Of a stretch of 64,000 nucleotides of DNA, positions 1-6,981 are shown piece after piece (position 1 is the first letter of the stretch; the number at the start of each line of letters is the position of its first letter). The notes under the pieces were generated by a model. It saw only the letters and a list, made by a program, of their open reading frames with translations, was not told the origin of the DNA and did no database searches. Position numbers and translations under genes: made by a program. The DNA comes from Alteripontixanthobacter sp. (GTDB lineage: Bacteria > Pseudomonadota > Alphaproteobacteria > Sphingomonadales > Sphingomonadaceae). Location of the stretch: positions 2,160,968 to 2,224,967 of the forward strand of contig JBDVPM010000008.1 in assembly GCA_039968605.1 (NCBI GenBank), in the 5' to 3' direction.

Positions 1-84
1 GCCCCCGAGCCGCGCAATTTCCGCGTGGAGTTCGACCTGACGCAGCCAGTCGAACCGCCCCCACCGCCCTGGGGCAGCGAATGA
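1..84 (+). CDS. C-terminal end of an unidentified protein (partial)
   Basis: Frame 1 is open from the window edge to a TGA at 82-84. It encodes 27 residues ending in a proline-rich tail with five consecutive prolines followed by WGSE. The gene starts outside the window. The tail is too short to assign a family. A strong bidirectional terminator follows 10 bases after the stop, which supports this being the true end of a transcribed gene. Confidence 0.55.
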   Translation, partial: APEPRNFRVEFDLTQPVEPPPPPWGSE

Positions 85-93
85 TGCGGGCAT

Positions 94-130
94 AAAAAAG
101 GCCGCGAAGCAGGAAGCTTCGCGGCCTTTT
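94..130. terminator. Bidirectional Rho-independent terminator
   Basis: An 11-bp perfect stem (100-110 with 116-126) surrounds a five-base loop. Six A's precede it and four T's follow it, so it can end transcripts from both sides. It lies between the plus-strand gene ending at 84 and the minus-strand gene ending at 153, which is the expected place for a shared terminator of convergent genes. Confidence 0.9.
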
Positions 131-152
131 CATTGCGCGTAACCACAACCGA

Positions 153-443
153 TCACACGGGGCGCGTGACCCTGGTATAGACCGGCACGTAATCGGGTTC
201 CGGATCGCGGTAGAACACCTTGTCGTCGCGGATTTCGAGGTATTCCACGCCGCACATCCGGCCATCTTCCAAGGCGATGGCGACAACTTCTTCCTTGTCC
301 TTGTCCACCAGCATCTCGTCGATCTTGCCGTAATGCTCGCCTTCGGGGCTCATCAGCGGGCGGCCGCGAATGTCCTGATCGTCATCGACCAGCTTCCAGT
401 CGCTCGCCTTGTCCAGTTGTTCGAATCGTTCGTCATGTTGCAT
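153..443 (-). CDS. PRC-barrel domain protein
   Basis: This is a 96-residue acidic soluble protein. Residues about 22-75 read as a PRC-barrel: a small beta-barrel segment with the pattern G-x-x-Y-G-K-I-D-E-M-L-V-D followed by an alternating hydrophobic strand. PRC-barrels occur in RimM, in photosynthetic reaction-centre H subunits and in many short stress-associated proteins, and generally mediate protein contacts. No signal peptide or membrane segment is visible. The gene lies 13 bases downstream of the anchored protein at 457-1044 on the same strand, so the two probably form an operon ended by the terminator at 94-130. The exact function is unknown. Confidence 0.8.
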   Translation of the reverse strand: MQHDERFEQLDKASDWKLVDDDQDIRGRPLMSPEGEHYGKIDEMLVDKDKEEVVAIALEDGRMCGVEYLEIRDDKVFYRDPEPDYVPVYTRVTRPV

Positions 444-456
444 GATAAGTCGCTCC

Positions 457-1044
457 TCAGCGGATTTTCTTCAGATTGTCGGCAAAGAGGTAGAACTCCT
501 CGCTCGCATCGATATCCGCACGGACCGAAGCCGGCAGGGCGGAGCGATCGATACGCCGCGCTTCGCCTTCGAAGGTCACGGTGTTGCCCGGGTTGATGTC
601 GAAGCGGCCTTCGACTGCGGTGCCGGGGGTCGGCACTTCGTCGAACATGACCAGCGTTTCATTGGCGCCGGTGCCCACGGTGAAGGCGGCATCGCCGACA
701 ACGCGGTTCACGCGGACGGTGTCGAAATCGATGGTGTCGCCAATCCGGTCGCCCAGTACCGCGAGGGCTGCGATACCGGTGGCGGTTGCCGCGCCGGCAT
801 CGCCGACCGTTGCGCCGGCCGCATCCATATCGCCTGCATCCATATCGAGATCGGTATCGATATTGGCGGTGTCGGCATCGTCGAGCTGCCCGGCGGCGAC
901 GGTTTCGTCCGCATCATAGGCATCGACGTCATTATCGTCGGCCTCGGCAAACAGCCACCACAGCAGCGCGCCGATCAGCAGCAATGCCAGCAAGATCCAT
1001 AGCCAGGCCATGGATGATTTCTTTTCTACGGGTATTTGCGCCAT
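457..1044 (-). CDS. Membrane-anchored acidic protein of unknown function
   Basis: The protein has 195 residues when started at the ATG at 1044, which has an AGGAGA Shine-Dalgarno eight bases upstream. A longer in-frame start at 1110 lacks one. Residues about 10-33 form one very hydrophobic transmembrane helix. A long Asp/Ala-rich stretch follows (about 35-85), and then a compact C-terminal domain of beta-strand-like segments (about 90-195). The topology suggests an N-terminal anchor, an acidic linker and a periplasmic domain. I do not recognise the C-terminal domain with certainty. It is probably co-transcribed with the PRC-barrel gene downstream. It could have an envelope or stress role, but nothing in the sequence fixes a function. 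Confidence 0.75.
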   Translation of the reverse strand: MAQIPVEKKSSMAWLWILLALLLIGALLWWLFAEADDNDVDAYDADETVAAGQLDDADTANIDTDLDMDAGDMDAAGATVGDAGAATATGIAALAVLGDRIGDTIDFDTVRVNRVVGDAAFTVGTGANETLVMFDEVPTPGTAVEGRFDINPGNTVTFEGEARRIDRSALPASVRADIDASEEFYLFADNLKKIR

Positions 1045-1214
1045 CTGCGACTCTCCTGTTGCTTCCCAAGCCGGCCGCCGAAAGGCCGACATTGGCAAGA
1101 CAATGGACAAGCGCGCAGGCTGGTTCCAAGAAACACCCGCAGCTTAACATGGGTTATGTTGGGGATGGTGCCGGGGTAGGAGGCCGCCTCAGCCAGCCGG
1201 TTACGCCGGACGCA

Positions 1215-1394
1215 CTACCACAGCAGGACGGAGAAAAAGACCACGCCCGCCGCCAGTCCGATGGAGGCGCGGAACCAGAATTCGGAGGAATTGGGCGGTT
1301 TTTCCCCGCGCGCGAGCCCCAGCCCGTCCGGTGAAAACAGCCGCGATCCTTCCTGCCGGAACCGCTCGTTCTTGAGTTCTGGAATTTCGCTCAT
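1215..1394 (-). CDS. Small single-pass membrane protein (59 residues)
   Basis: An ATG at 1392-1394 opens a 59-codon frame ending with TAG at 1215-1217. The N-terminal half is polar (MSEIPELKNERF, then a Gly-rich turn). The last 20 residues form one hydrophobic helix running to the C-terminus, giving a tail-anchored layout. Codon choice is GC-rich at third positions, as in neighbouring genes. It lies about 170 bases upstream of the anchored acidic protein on the same strand. I do not recognise the family and no function can be given. Its length is below usual gene-calling limits, so it is easily missed. Confidence 0.6.
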   Translation of the reverse strand: MSEIPELKNERFRQEGSRLFSPDGLGLARGEKPPNSSEFWFRASIGLAAGVVFFSVLLW

Positions 1395-1924
1395 GCCCCG
1401 CTGGATAGGGCAAAATGGTTGAGATTGAGTTTTTCGCGGTGGTGAACGCGGATCAAGGGGTCGTTAAGTGTAGTTGCGGGTTGTTTTGAGCTGGCCGGCG
1501 CGGGTTGGAGGATCCAAGGCCCGGTTGCCGGAGCCTCGCGCAAAAGCGGGGTGCGGCTCGGCAGACGTGTGGGGTGTTTCCCTGACCTCAAGCGCCGGCG
1601 GTCGCTGTCGCCCCCTCAGGCTTCCGTCGCAGGGGCGACGGCGCGCAGTCGCACACTGGCTCCCGCGACCAGAAACAGGGACCGAAGCCAAACGAGCTGG
1701 AATGGCCCGGTGGGCAAAGCCCACCGCAAGGGCGACCGCCCGCCCGAGCCTATGCGAGGAGCAAGCGGGGCGAATGCCCCGCGCCCGCAGGGTCAAAACA
1801 AAAACTAAAACGCCTGCCAAACGGGGCTGGTTCTACAACGCAAAGCTCCCGCTATCAAACGCAGTTTCAATTATTCTGTTCTACAAATTGATAGTTTCTA
1901 GTGCGTTGACAATAGGCGGTGGCA
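1395..1924. other. 530-base stretch with no convincing gene; hairpin-rich
   Basis: Open frames here show no domain and no Shine-Dalgarno. The GC-rich part (about 1500-1800) holds three strong stem-loops: 1607-1614 with 1632-1639 (8 bp), 1708-1715 with 1719-1726 (8 bp, AAA loop) and 1765-1771 with 1776-1782 (7 bp, GAAT loop). The part from 1830 to 1925 is markedly AT-rich and contains TTGACA at 1906-1911, with no good -10 at standard spacing. It borders the restriction-modification genes and may be the island edge, a repeat or a structured RNA. No tmRNA, RNase P or 6S signature was recognised. Confidence 0.5.
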
Positions 1925-2821
1925 TTAATCAATATGATTAGCCTGTCTCAGCAAATCAACTTCGCCCTCATTCTTCGGCGAATAAGAAACAAATTCGCGT
2001 TTACCGACTGAGATCCCGAGTTCTCGCATCAACTCAGCATCGATCTCGGAATATAAAATGGCGATACCTTCGGGCGCGAGAATATCGCGAGCGCCACCGC
2101 CTCTTCGCACCCTGCGCATGGCGTCATCCTGCGCGCCGACGGCGACAACCTGAATACGCGAAATGCCGTGCTCTTGGCATCGCCGGAATAGTTCCGCGAC
2201 ACGCTTGGAGCCACCACCAGCTTTGAAAATCGCTTCGCGATCCTGATGATCAATCAGCGACCAGAAATTAGGAGTATAGAAAAAACGGTTTGCCATCCAC
2301 CAGATGTTGGACATTCCAGCTGCGGAAAGGCTGGTCTTTGCATCACGATTTGCGCCCTGGCGAAGATAGAAGGGGCGCGCGCGAACTAAGCCGAAATCGC
2401 AAATCGCTTCGGCCTCGTTGACTTTAATAAGGATACATAATTCGTCGAACGCTTCCGGCGGAATCATCCATCCTCCCCGGCCAGCGCTCGTAGAAGTTTT
2501 GACATCCACTTCCTTTTCGCCAATCAGAAAATCGAGCTTCACACCTTTGGGTACGCCCAGCCAGTCTCGCAGAATTATCTCGAATTTCGTACCGAGGTAG
2601 GTTTTCTCCGTTTTCTCCAATTCCGCGAATAAGAACCTTCCGGTGCGGGCCGTGTCGATGACTTCGTCGATGGCTGAACGGAAAAAGCCCCGTAGCTTCC
2701 GCTCAAACTCCGGCCAGCCACCAACTGCTGCTAGAAGGCCAGCCTCAAGTTCGCTCAAGTCGGCATGGTCGACATGGCCCTCATTGAGCGGAATACGCTC
2801 AATGTCGCCAGAAAGGTTCAT
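1925..2821 (-). CDS. NaeI-type type II restriction endonuclease
   Basis: This 298-residue protein resembles restriction endonuclease NaeI. The N-terminal half carries the Leu-Glu-Lys-Thr-Glu-Lys-Thr segment (residues 68-74) followed by the nuclease core E81, D97, D106 and K108. The spacings 16, 9 and 2 are the same as E70, D86, D95 and K97 known for NaeI. The segment GGWMIPPEA and the later RDAKTSLSAAG are also family-like. NaeI cuts GCCGGC and needs a second site as effector; whether this enzyme shares that specificity is inference. Its start codon overlaps the stop of the methyltransferase by four bases (ATGA), so the pair is translationally coupled with the protective enzyme made first. 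Base composition is lower in GC than the flanks, suggesting horizontal acquisition. Confidence 0.88.
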   Translation of the reverse strand: MNLSGDIERIPLNEGHVDHADLSELEAGLLAAVGGWPEFERKLRGFFRSAIDEVIDTARTGRFLFAELEKTEKTYLGTKFEIILRDWLGVPKGVKLDFLIGEKEVDVKTSTSAGRGGWMIPPEAFDELCILIKVNEAEAICDFGLVRARPFYLRQGANRDAKTSLSAAGMSNIWWMANRFFYTPNFWSLIDHQDREAIFKAGGGSKRVAELFRRCQEHGISRIQVVAVGAQDDAMRRVRRGGGARDILAPEGIAILYSEIDAELMRELGISVGKREFVSYSPKNEGEVDLLRQANHID

Positions 2822-3780
2822 GCCGCCTTTTTCCTGCCAATTGAGAACAACTTCTGGACACTCAATGCGACCCGCAGGTTTTGAGCAACCGCCTTGGCGA
2901 CGGGTGGCGGAAAAGCATTACCTATCTGGCGATAACTGACAGTCTTACCGCCATGAAATTGCCATTCGTCGGGAAAACCCTGCAACCTTGCCGCCATCCG
3001 CAAAGTCAGGCGAGGCACGCCGACGAAATCGCGCTCCGGCGCGGCGTTTGCAAGGCTTTTTCCTTCCACGCCAAGTGAGGCCCACGCCTTGCGAGCACGG
3101 GTCGGGCCGAGATCGGGACCGCCATGCTTTTTCGAACCGCCAACCAGTGTTGGGGCAATGTCGTCGGCATGCTTGGCCCATCGGCTTGCGCCACTCCAGC
3201 CATTTTCGAACATCAAGTCGTGCAGTAGCTCACCCACTGTGGCGGGATTGTGCGGCTGGACTTCAGGCCAGTCGAACGCTTCCACCAACTCCTTGCGGAT
3301 AGCTACAATAACAACGCGTGGTCGCAACTGGGATACGCCGAAGTCCGATGCGTTCAGCAAGCGCCATTCGGTCCGATAGCCGAGTTTATCCAACTGCCGC
3401 TTCAGGTGGTTGCGATAATCTTCGAATACCGCCGACAGAAAGCCACGGACATTCTCGATCATGACAGCCTTGGGCTGGATTTCATCGATTAACCGCAGCG
3501 CAGATGGAAACAGATTGCGCTCGTCACGTTCGCCGAGTTGTTTACCCGCAACCGAAAATGGCGGGCATGGCAGTCCCGCGGTTAGGAGATCGACGCCCTT
3601 AAAAGGGCGGCCATCAAATTCGGCCATGTCGGTGGCGCGAACATCCCAAGCCGGGCGGTTCAGCGTAAGGGTCTTGGCGAAATCCGGCTCGATCTCGACC
3701 AGTGCCTCATGTTTGAAGCCGGCCTGCTCAAGCCCAATCGCTTGACCACCTGCACCGGCACAAAATTCAATCGAATGCAT
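2818..3780 (-). CDS. DNA (cytosine-5) methyltransferase of the restriction-modification pair
   Basis: This 320-residue protein has the C5-methyltransferase motifs in order: motif I FCAGAGG near residue 6 (SAM binding), motif IV with P71-C72 (catalytic cysteine), motif VI E109-N110-V111, motif VIII QLRPR, motif IX RLTLRMAARLQGFP and motif X RQIGNAF. The target-recognition region lies about 180-255. It should methylate the sequence cut by the neighbouring NaeI-like nuclease and protect the host. An AAAGGGG Shine-Dalgarno lies about eight bases before the ATG. A 7-bp inverted repeat in the leader (3793-3799 with 3823-3829) may be a control site. Composition and position between host genes fit a mobile module. 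Confidence 0.93.
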   Translation of the reverse strand: MHSIEFCAGAGGQAIGLEQAGFKHEALVEIEPDFAKTLTLNRPAWDVRATDMAEFDGRPFKGVDLLTAGLPCPPFSVAGKQLGERDERNLFPSALRLIDEIQPKAVMIENVRGFLSAVFEDYRNHLKRQLDKLGYRTEWRLLNASDFGVSQLRPRVVIVAIRKELVEAFDWPEVQPHNPATVGELLHDLMFENGWSGASRWAKHADDIAPTLVGGSKKHGGPDLGPTRARKAWASLGVEGKSLANAAPERDFVGVPRLTLRMAARLQGFPDEWQFHGGKTVSYRQIGNAFPPPVAKAVAQNLRVALSVQKLFSIGRKKAA

Positions 3781-3792
3781 GCGATATCCCCT

Positions 3793-3829
3793 TTGACCGC
3801 AGGCTATGTTCTTATTGTGTTCCGGTCAA
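3793..3829 (-). promoter_or_regulatory. Inverted repeat and weak promoter candidate upstream of the methyltransferase
   Basis: TTGACCG at 3793-3799 is repeated as CGGTCAA at 3823-3829, a perfect 7-bp inverted repeat with a 23-base spacer. It lies between the methyltransferase start and the end of nrdB. On the minus strand TTGACC (3829-3824) could act as a -35 element, with TAGCCT 17 bases later as a poor -10. Autoregulation by the methyltransferase or binding by a controller is possible, but no separate controller gene is present. Confidence 0.35.
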
Positions 3830-3835
3830 GGAAAT

Positions 3836-4897
3836 CTACTCCGCCGCCACAGCCCCTTCACCCTCGCCGAACAAGCCCGGTCCGTCATCCTCGGCCTCTT
3901 CCTCGTTCGCCGCCTTGCCCGCGCCCTGGCGCTTGTCGAAGCTCGACCACACGTCCTGCCAATTGCCGCGGGTCGCGCCCTTCGAATACTCCGTCGCGCG
4001 GGTTTCGAAGAAGTTGGCGTGCTCCACGCCGTTGAGCAGCGGGGTGAGCCAGGGGAGCGGGTGATCTTCGACCATGTAGATCACCGGCAGGCCGAGCTGC
4101 TGGAGGCGCCAATCGGCGATGTAGCGGATGTATTTCTTGATTTCCTTGGCCGTCATCCCCGGCACCGGGCCTTCTTCGAAAGCCAAGTCGATAAAGGCAT
4201 CTTCCAAGCGCACGACCTTCTGACAGCAATCGATGATGTCTTCCTTGACCGTCTTGGTCAGGCAATCGCGTTCCTGGCAAAAGGCGTGGAACATGCGGGT
4301 GATGCCTTCGCAATGCAGGCTTTCATCGCGGACCGACCAGCTGACGATCTGGCCCATGCCCTTCATCTTGTTGAAGCGCGGGAAGTTCATCAGCATGGCG
4401 AAGCTGGCGAACAGCTGCAGCCCTTCGGTAAAGCCGCCGAACATGGCCAGCGTGCGGGCGATATCCTCGTCCGTATCGACGCCGAAATCCTGCATGTAAT
4501 CATGCTTGGCCTTCATCTCCTCATATTCGAGGAACATGCCATATTCGCTTTCGGGCATGCCGATCGTGTCGAGCAGATGCGAATAGGCGGCGATGTGGAC
4601 CGTTTCCATATTGCTGAACGCGGCCAGCATCATCTTGATCTCGGTCGGTTTGAACACGCGGCCATATTTGTCGTGATAGCAATCCTGCACCTCGACATCC
4701 GCCTGGGTGAAGAAGCGGAAGATCTGGGTGAGCAGATTACGCTCATGATCGGTCAGGTTCTGCGCCCAATCGCGGCAATCTTCGCCCAGCGGCACCTCTT
4801 CGGGCATCCAGTGGATCTGTTGCTGCCGTTTCCAGAAATCATAGGCCCACGGATATTCGAACGGCTTGTAGGTCTTGCGGGCTTCGGTCAGCGACAT
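3836..4897 (-). CDS. nrdB: Ribonucleoside-diphosphate reductase, beta (radical) subunit
   Basis: This 353-residue class I R2 subunit houses the di-metal site and tyrosyl radical used by NrdA to reduce ribonucleotides. The ligands occur at E. coli spacing: D67, E98, H101, E158, E192 and H195. The radical tyrosine is Y105, four residues after H101, equivalent to Y122, so this is a tyrosyl-radical type and not a Tyr-less class Ic. The acidic C-terminal tail is where NrdA normally docks. A Shine-Dalgarno AAGGA precedes the ATG. The promoter overlaps an NrdR-like box at 4947-4962. nrdA lies 2.3 kb upstream on the same strand behind its own boxes, so the subunits appear to be separate transcription units under one regulator. 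Confidence 0.97.
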   Translation of the reverse strand: MSLTEARKTYKPFEYPWAYDFWKRQQQIHWMPEEVPLGEDCRDWAQNLTDHERNLLTQIFRFFTQADVEVQDCYHDKYGRVFKPTEIKMMLAAFSNMETVHIAAYSHLLDTIGMPESEYGMFLEYEEMKAKHDYMQDFGVDTDEDIARTLAMFGGFTEGLQLFASFAMLMNFPRFNKMKGMGQIVSWSVRDESLHCEGITRMFHAFCQERDCLTKTVKEDIIDCCQKVVRLEDAFIDLAFEEGPVPGMTAKEIKKYIRYIADWRLQQLGLPVIYMVEDHPLPWLTPLLNGVEHANFFETRATEYSKGATRGNWQDVWSSFDKRQGAGKAANEEEAEDDGPGLFGEGEGAVAAE

Positions 4898-4946
4898 CGA
4901 TGTTTCCTTCGGCGGGGCGGTATGGCGGCCTTGCGGGCCGGCACAC

Positions 4947-4962
4947 CACTATAGATAGTGTG
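4947..4962 (-). promoter_or_regulatory. NrdR box upstream of nrdB
   Basis: The 16-base site CACTATAGATAGTGTG is a near-palindrome matching the NrdR operator pattern (ACACTATATNTAGTGT-like). It lies 50 bases upstream of the nrdB start and overlaps the predicted -10 element. NrdR represses ribonucleotide reductase genes when dATP is high. Very similar boxes precede nrdA at 9460-9508. I found only one clear box here, without an obvious partner 31-33 bases away. Confidence 0.75.
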
Positions 4963-4975
4963 GGGAAGATGTGAA
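4948..4975 (-). promoter_or_regulatory. Predicted nrdB promoter
   Basis: On the minus strand TTCACA (4975-4970) is followed after 16 bases by TATAGT (4953-4948), which matches the -10 consensus at five of six bases. The -10 sits inside the NrdR-like box, which explains repression by occlusion. The leader to the ATG would be about 45 bases. Confidence 0.5.
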
Positions 4976-5247
4976 TCCCCCAATGGGTGGATTTTTCACG
5001 AAATTTGCGAATCGCGAAGGCCTGCCCTGCAAGTGCAATCATGCCATGCCGGGCAGCGGCGGCGAAGGCAGGTGTGGGCTATGCGTGGGGATAAGTCCGC
5101 CTGCCCCCGCGGCATGCCGCAATCGTGGGTGCGGAATGGATGCGAAAGGTAGCTGCGGAACGCCCGGGCGGGCTTGATCGTTACTCATATGAAAGCGGCG
5201 CTCCCCCACCCCTCCCGCGCCGCGGCAGACCAGTGAAGGAATTTCCC

Positions 5248-5466
5248 ATGGGCGAATATGAACCCGACGACTCGCGCGATGTAACCCTCGGCAAGGGCAG
5301 CACCCCGATCGAGCCGGAGCGTACCGGACCGCGTGAAGACGCCGCGCGGGCCAAGGCGCAGAAGGACCGGAAGAAGGACGGCGACGACGCTGGCGAGGCG
5401 CAGGTCGGTTACGGCAATTCGCGCAGCCCGCACGGCGATTCCAGCGACGAGATGGCGAAGGATTGA
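5248..5466 (+). CDS. Small hydrophilic protein of unknown function (72 residues)
   Basis: The ATG at 5248 follows a GAAGGA Shine-Dalgarno by seven bases, so I prefer it over an upstream in-frame ATG at 5125. The protein has no hydrophobic segment. It is rich in Asp, Glu, Lys, Arg and Gly, with a run of charged residues about 35-47, and is probably intrinsically disordered. No domain is recognised. It is divergent from nrdB and convergent with the membrane protein at 5498-6013. A DNA- or stress-related role is possible for such charged small proteins, but nothing here shows it. Confidence 0.6.
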   Translation: MGEYEPDDSRDVTLGKGSTPIEPERTGPREDAARAKAQKDRKKDGDDAGEAQVGYGNSRSPHGDSSDEMAKD

Positions 5467-5497
5467 GCGCGCGAAAAGCCAGCTGCTAGCGCTGGCC

Positions 5498-6013
5498 TCA
5501 GCTTGCGATGGAATAGGCGTAGGCCACTATGCCCAGCGTCAATAATACGCCAAAGCCCATGCCGGCTACCGCCTCACGGGGTAGTTCGTAAGTCGGATAG
5601 AGGTTTTCGTCATCCTGCTCGATCAGTTCGGGGGGATCGTTTATCTTGCGCCAATGCCGGTACAGTAATCCGAACAGAGGAAGTACCAGCAGGGCACCTA
5701 AGACCGTAAAATCGCTCCCCGTTTCGCGCGCTGCGGCCTCGGCGATTATCAGCAGTGGCAGCACAATAGAGGCCGTGAACGTTTGCAAAAGGTCGAACGG
5801 TTCCGCTTCCCCGCCGATCTCCAAGGCAAGCTCGCGCTGTTCCTCCCGCGTCAAGGGCCGATCCTCGTCCACCCGGCGCTGCAGACGCCATTCGTGCCAC
5901 CTTATTCGCAGCAACGGGAAAAGCGCAATAATGAAGGGGGCAATCGCGCCTAACGCGGCCAACCCCCACGCATCGTCCGGAATCGACGCAATGATTTCGC
6001 GCAAGGCATCCAC
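5498..6013 (-). CDS. Multi-pass membrane protein of unknown function
   Basis: The frame opens with GTG at 6013 and encodes 171 residues. Hydrophobic helices lie at about 15-37, 80-95, 103-122 and 147-169. A charged cytosolic loop lies at 38-75 and an acidic loop at 122-146. I do not recognise the family. The GTG start is preceded only by a weak GGATAGG-like ribosome site, so expression may be modest or the true start may differ slightly. It stands alone between the convergent small gene at 5248 and the divergent DUF2171 gene at 6168. Confidence 0.65.
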   Translation of the reverse strand: MDALREIIASIPDDAWGLAALGAIAPFIIALFPLLRIRWHEWRLQRRVDEDRPLTREEQRELALEIGGEAEPFDLLQTFTASIVLPLLIIAEAAARETGSDFTVLGALLVLPLFGLLYRHWRKINDPPELIEQDDENLYPTYELPREAVAGMGFGVLLTLGIVAYAYSIAS

Positions 6014-6167
6014 CGGATCAACCTATCCGTCGAGCCTTATCCCGGCGACAGGCACACCGGACCGCCCCCTATCGACCCAGCCGGTATTCAGCCGCGACGA
6101 GTGGAGGAACGCCTGTGCCCCTCCATCCGTTGATAGGGTATAACCAATTCAAGACGAAGGATAATTT

Positions 6168-6413
6168 ATGTTCGAGAAGCTACGTATCAAGGAACACATG
6201 GAAGTCGCCAATTGCAAGGGCGAGCATGTCGGCACGGTGGACGCGGTGCAGGATGACAAGATCAAGCTGACCAAATCCGACAGCAGCGACGATATGCACC
6301 ACTTCCTGCTGATGGACGATGTCGAGAAGATCGACGATAACCGGGTCTATCTCTCCGAAGGGGCACATATTCCCGAAGGCCTCGGCAACAAGGCGGTCCT
6401 TGGCGGCTCCTGA
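6168..6413 (+). CDS. DUF2171 domain protein
   Basis: This 81-residue soluble protein is covered almost entirely by a DUF2171 domain: MFEKLRIKEHMEV, then GEHVGTVD, then DKIKLTKSDS, then an HHFLLMDDV strand and a C-terminal DNRVYLSEG segment. The fold is a small beta-barrel related to PRC-barrels. Members are common in Alphaproteobacteria and are often near stress genes, but no biochemical role is established. An AAGGAT Shine-Dalgarno sits eight bases upstream of the ATG. It is a single-gene unit. Confidence 0.85.
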   Translation: MFEKLRIKEHMEVANCKGEHVGTVDAVQDDKIKLTKSDSSDDMHHFLLMDDVEKIDDNRVYLSEGAHIPEGLGNKAVLGGS

Positions 6414-6497
6414 TTATCGATTGCACTATTAGCCGCCCAGAAAGCGGTTTCGAAGCCCCGCTTTGCCCCCCGGCAGAGCTGGGTTTTCGCATTCCGG

Positions 6498-6662
6498 TCA
6501 GCCGATCGCCAGATAGACGATGTAGCCTGCCAGCCCCATACCGATCACCGCGAAACCGCGCCCCAGCGACGGCCGTTTGCGCCCTACCCCGCTCCACAAC
6601 ACATAGACCATGATGAGCAGCAGGATCAGGCCGCCGATATAAAACGCGTTTTGCCAGATCAT
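6498..6662 (-). CDS. Small two-helix membrane protein (54 residues)
   Basis: A 54-codon frame runs from ATG at 6660-6662 to TGA at 6498-6500. Residues 5-24 and 37-53 are hydrophobic helices joined by a basic loop (GVGRKRPSLGR), giving a helical hairpin with a cytosolic positive turn. It starts 10 bases after the stop of the lipoprotein gene at 6673 on the same strand, so it is the last member of a three-gene set. No family is recognised. It is shorter than most automatic gene-calling thresholds. Confidence 0.65.
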   Translation of the reverse strand: MIWQNAFYIGGLILLLIMVYVLWSGVGRKRPSLGRGFAVIGMGLAGYIVYLAIG

Positions 6663-6672
6663 GCGGCACGGC

Positions 6673-6981
6673 TCATTTGCGGTTCTTCGATCCGAACCAG
6701 CTTCCGCCGCCCAGCACCGTCACCCCCAGGAAAAAGCCGAAATCGTACCACCCGCCATTATTGGGCACGGCGTAGACGGCGATATCAGGATCGAACAACG
6801 ATCCGATCCAGGCGAAGGGAAAGACGAAGCCATGCCACAGCCCCCACCAGAAGCCGGGGGCGGCAATGTCCCGGGAAACGCCGGCGTCGATCTGGTTGGC
6901 GCAAGCGGAGAGGATGACGATAAGCGCCAGAGTGGCGAGAACTCCCGCTCCGCGAGCCGCCATGGTGCTGCCTGCCATCAT
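6673..6981 (-). CDS. Small lipoprotein, conserved hypothetical
   Basis: This 102-residue protein has a signal segment ending in the lipobox LSAC at C27, so it should be lipidated and exported. The rest is rich in Trp, Phe and Gly, with GFWWGLWHG, PFAWIGSLF, and NNGGWYDFGFFLGV near residues 72-86. This pattern recurs in a widespread family of short hypothetical proteins. Its start overlaps the stop of the preceding gene (TGATG at 6978-6982), and a downstream Met at residue 7 could also serve. It lies between two other tiny membrane proteins, suggesting an envelope-associated set. Function is unknown. Confidence 0.75.
   Translation of the reverse strand: MMAGSTMAARGAGVLATLALIVILSACANQIDAGVSRDIAAPGFWWGLWHGFVFPFAWIGSLFDPDIAVYAVPNNGGWYDFGFFLGVTVLGGGSWFGSKNRK

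Larger units (their letters stand above)
4898..5247. other. 350-base intergenic region between divergent nrdB and a small gene
   Basis: Beyond the nrdB promoter and NrdR-like box, the only structure seen is a perfect 12-base palindrome GCGGCATGCCGC at 5109-5120. Short open frames on the plus strand lack family similarity and ribosome sites, apart from the gene that starts at 5248. Confidence 0.5.

Noticed and set aside
1391-1591. Minus-strand 66-residue frame whose stop overlaps the start of the 59-residue protein gene
   Set aside because: The ATGA overlap is tempting, but the frame has no hydrophobic or domain pattern and starts within the hairpin-rich block, so chance is more likely.
1464-1820. 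Minus-strand 118-residue frame and the overlapping plus-strand frame in the hairpin-rich stretch
   Set aside because: Both are Arg/Ala/Pro-rich translations of GC-rich DNA without ribosome sites or domains.
1500-1850. Possible tmRNA, RNase P RNA or 6S RNA
   Set aside because: No tag-peptide reading frame, T-loop consensus or conserved RNase P or 6S segments were seen.
1906-1911. TTGACA on the plus strand as a promoter
   Set aside because: No acceptable -10 lies 16-18 bases downstream, and it would read antisense into the restriction gene.
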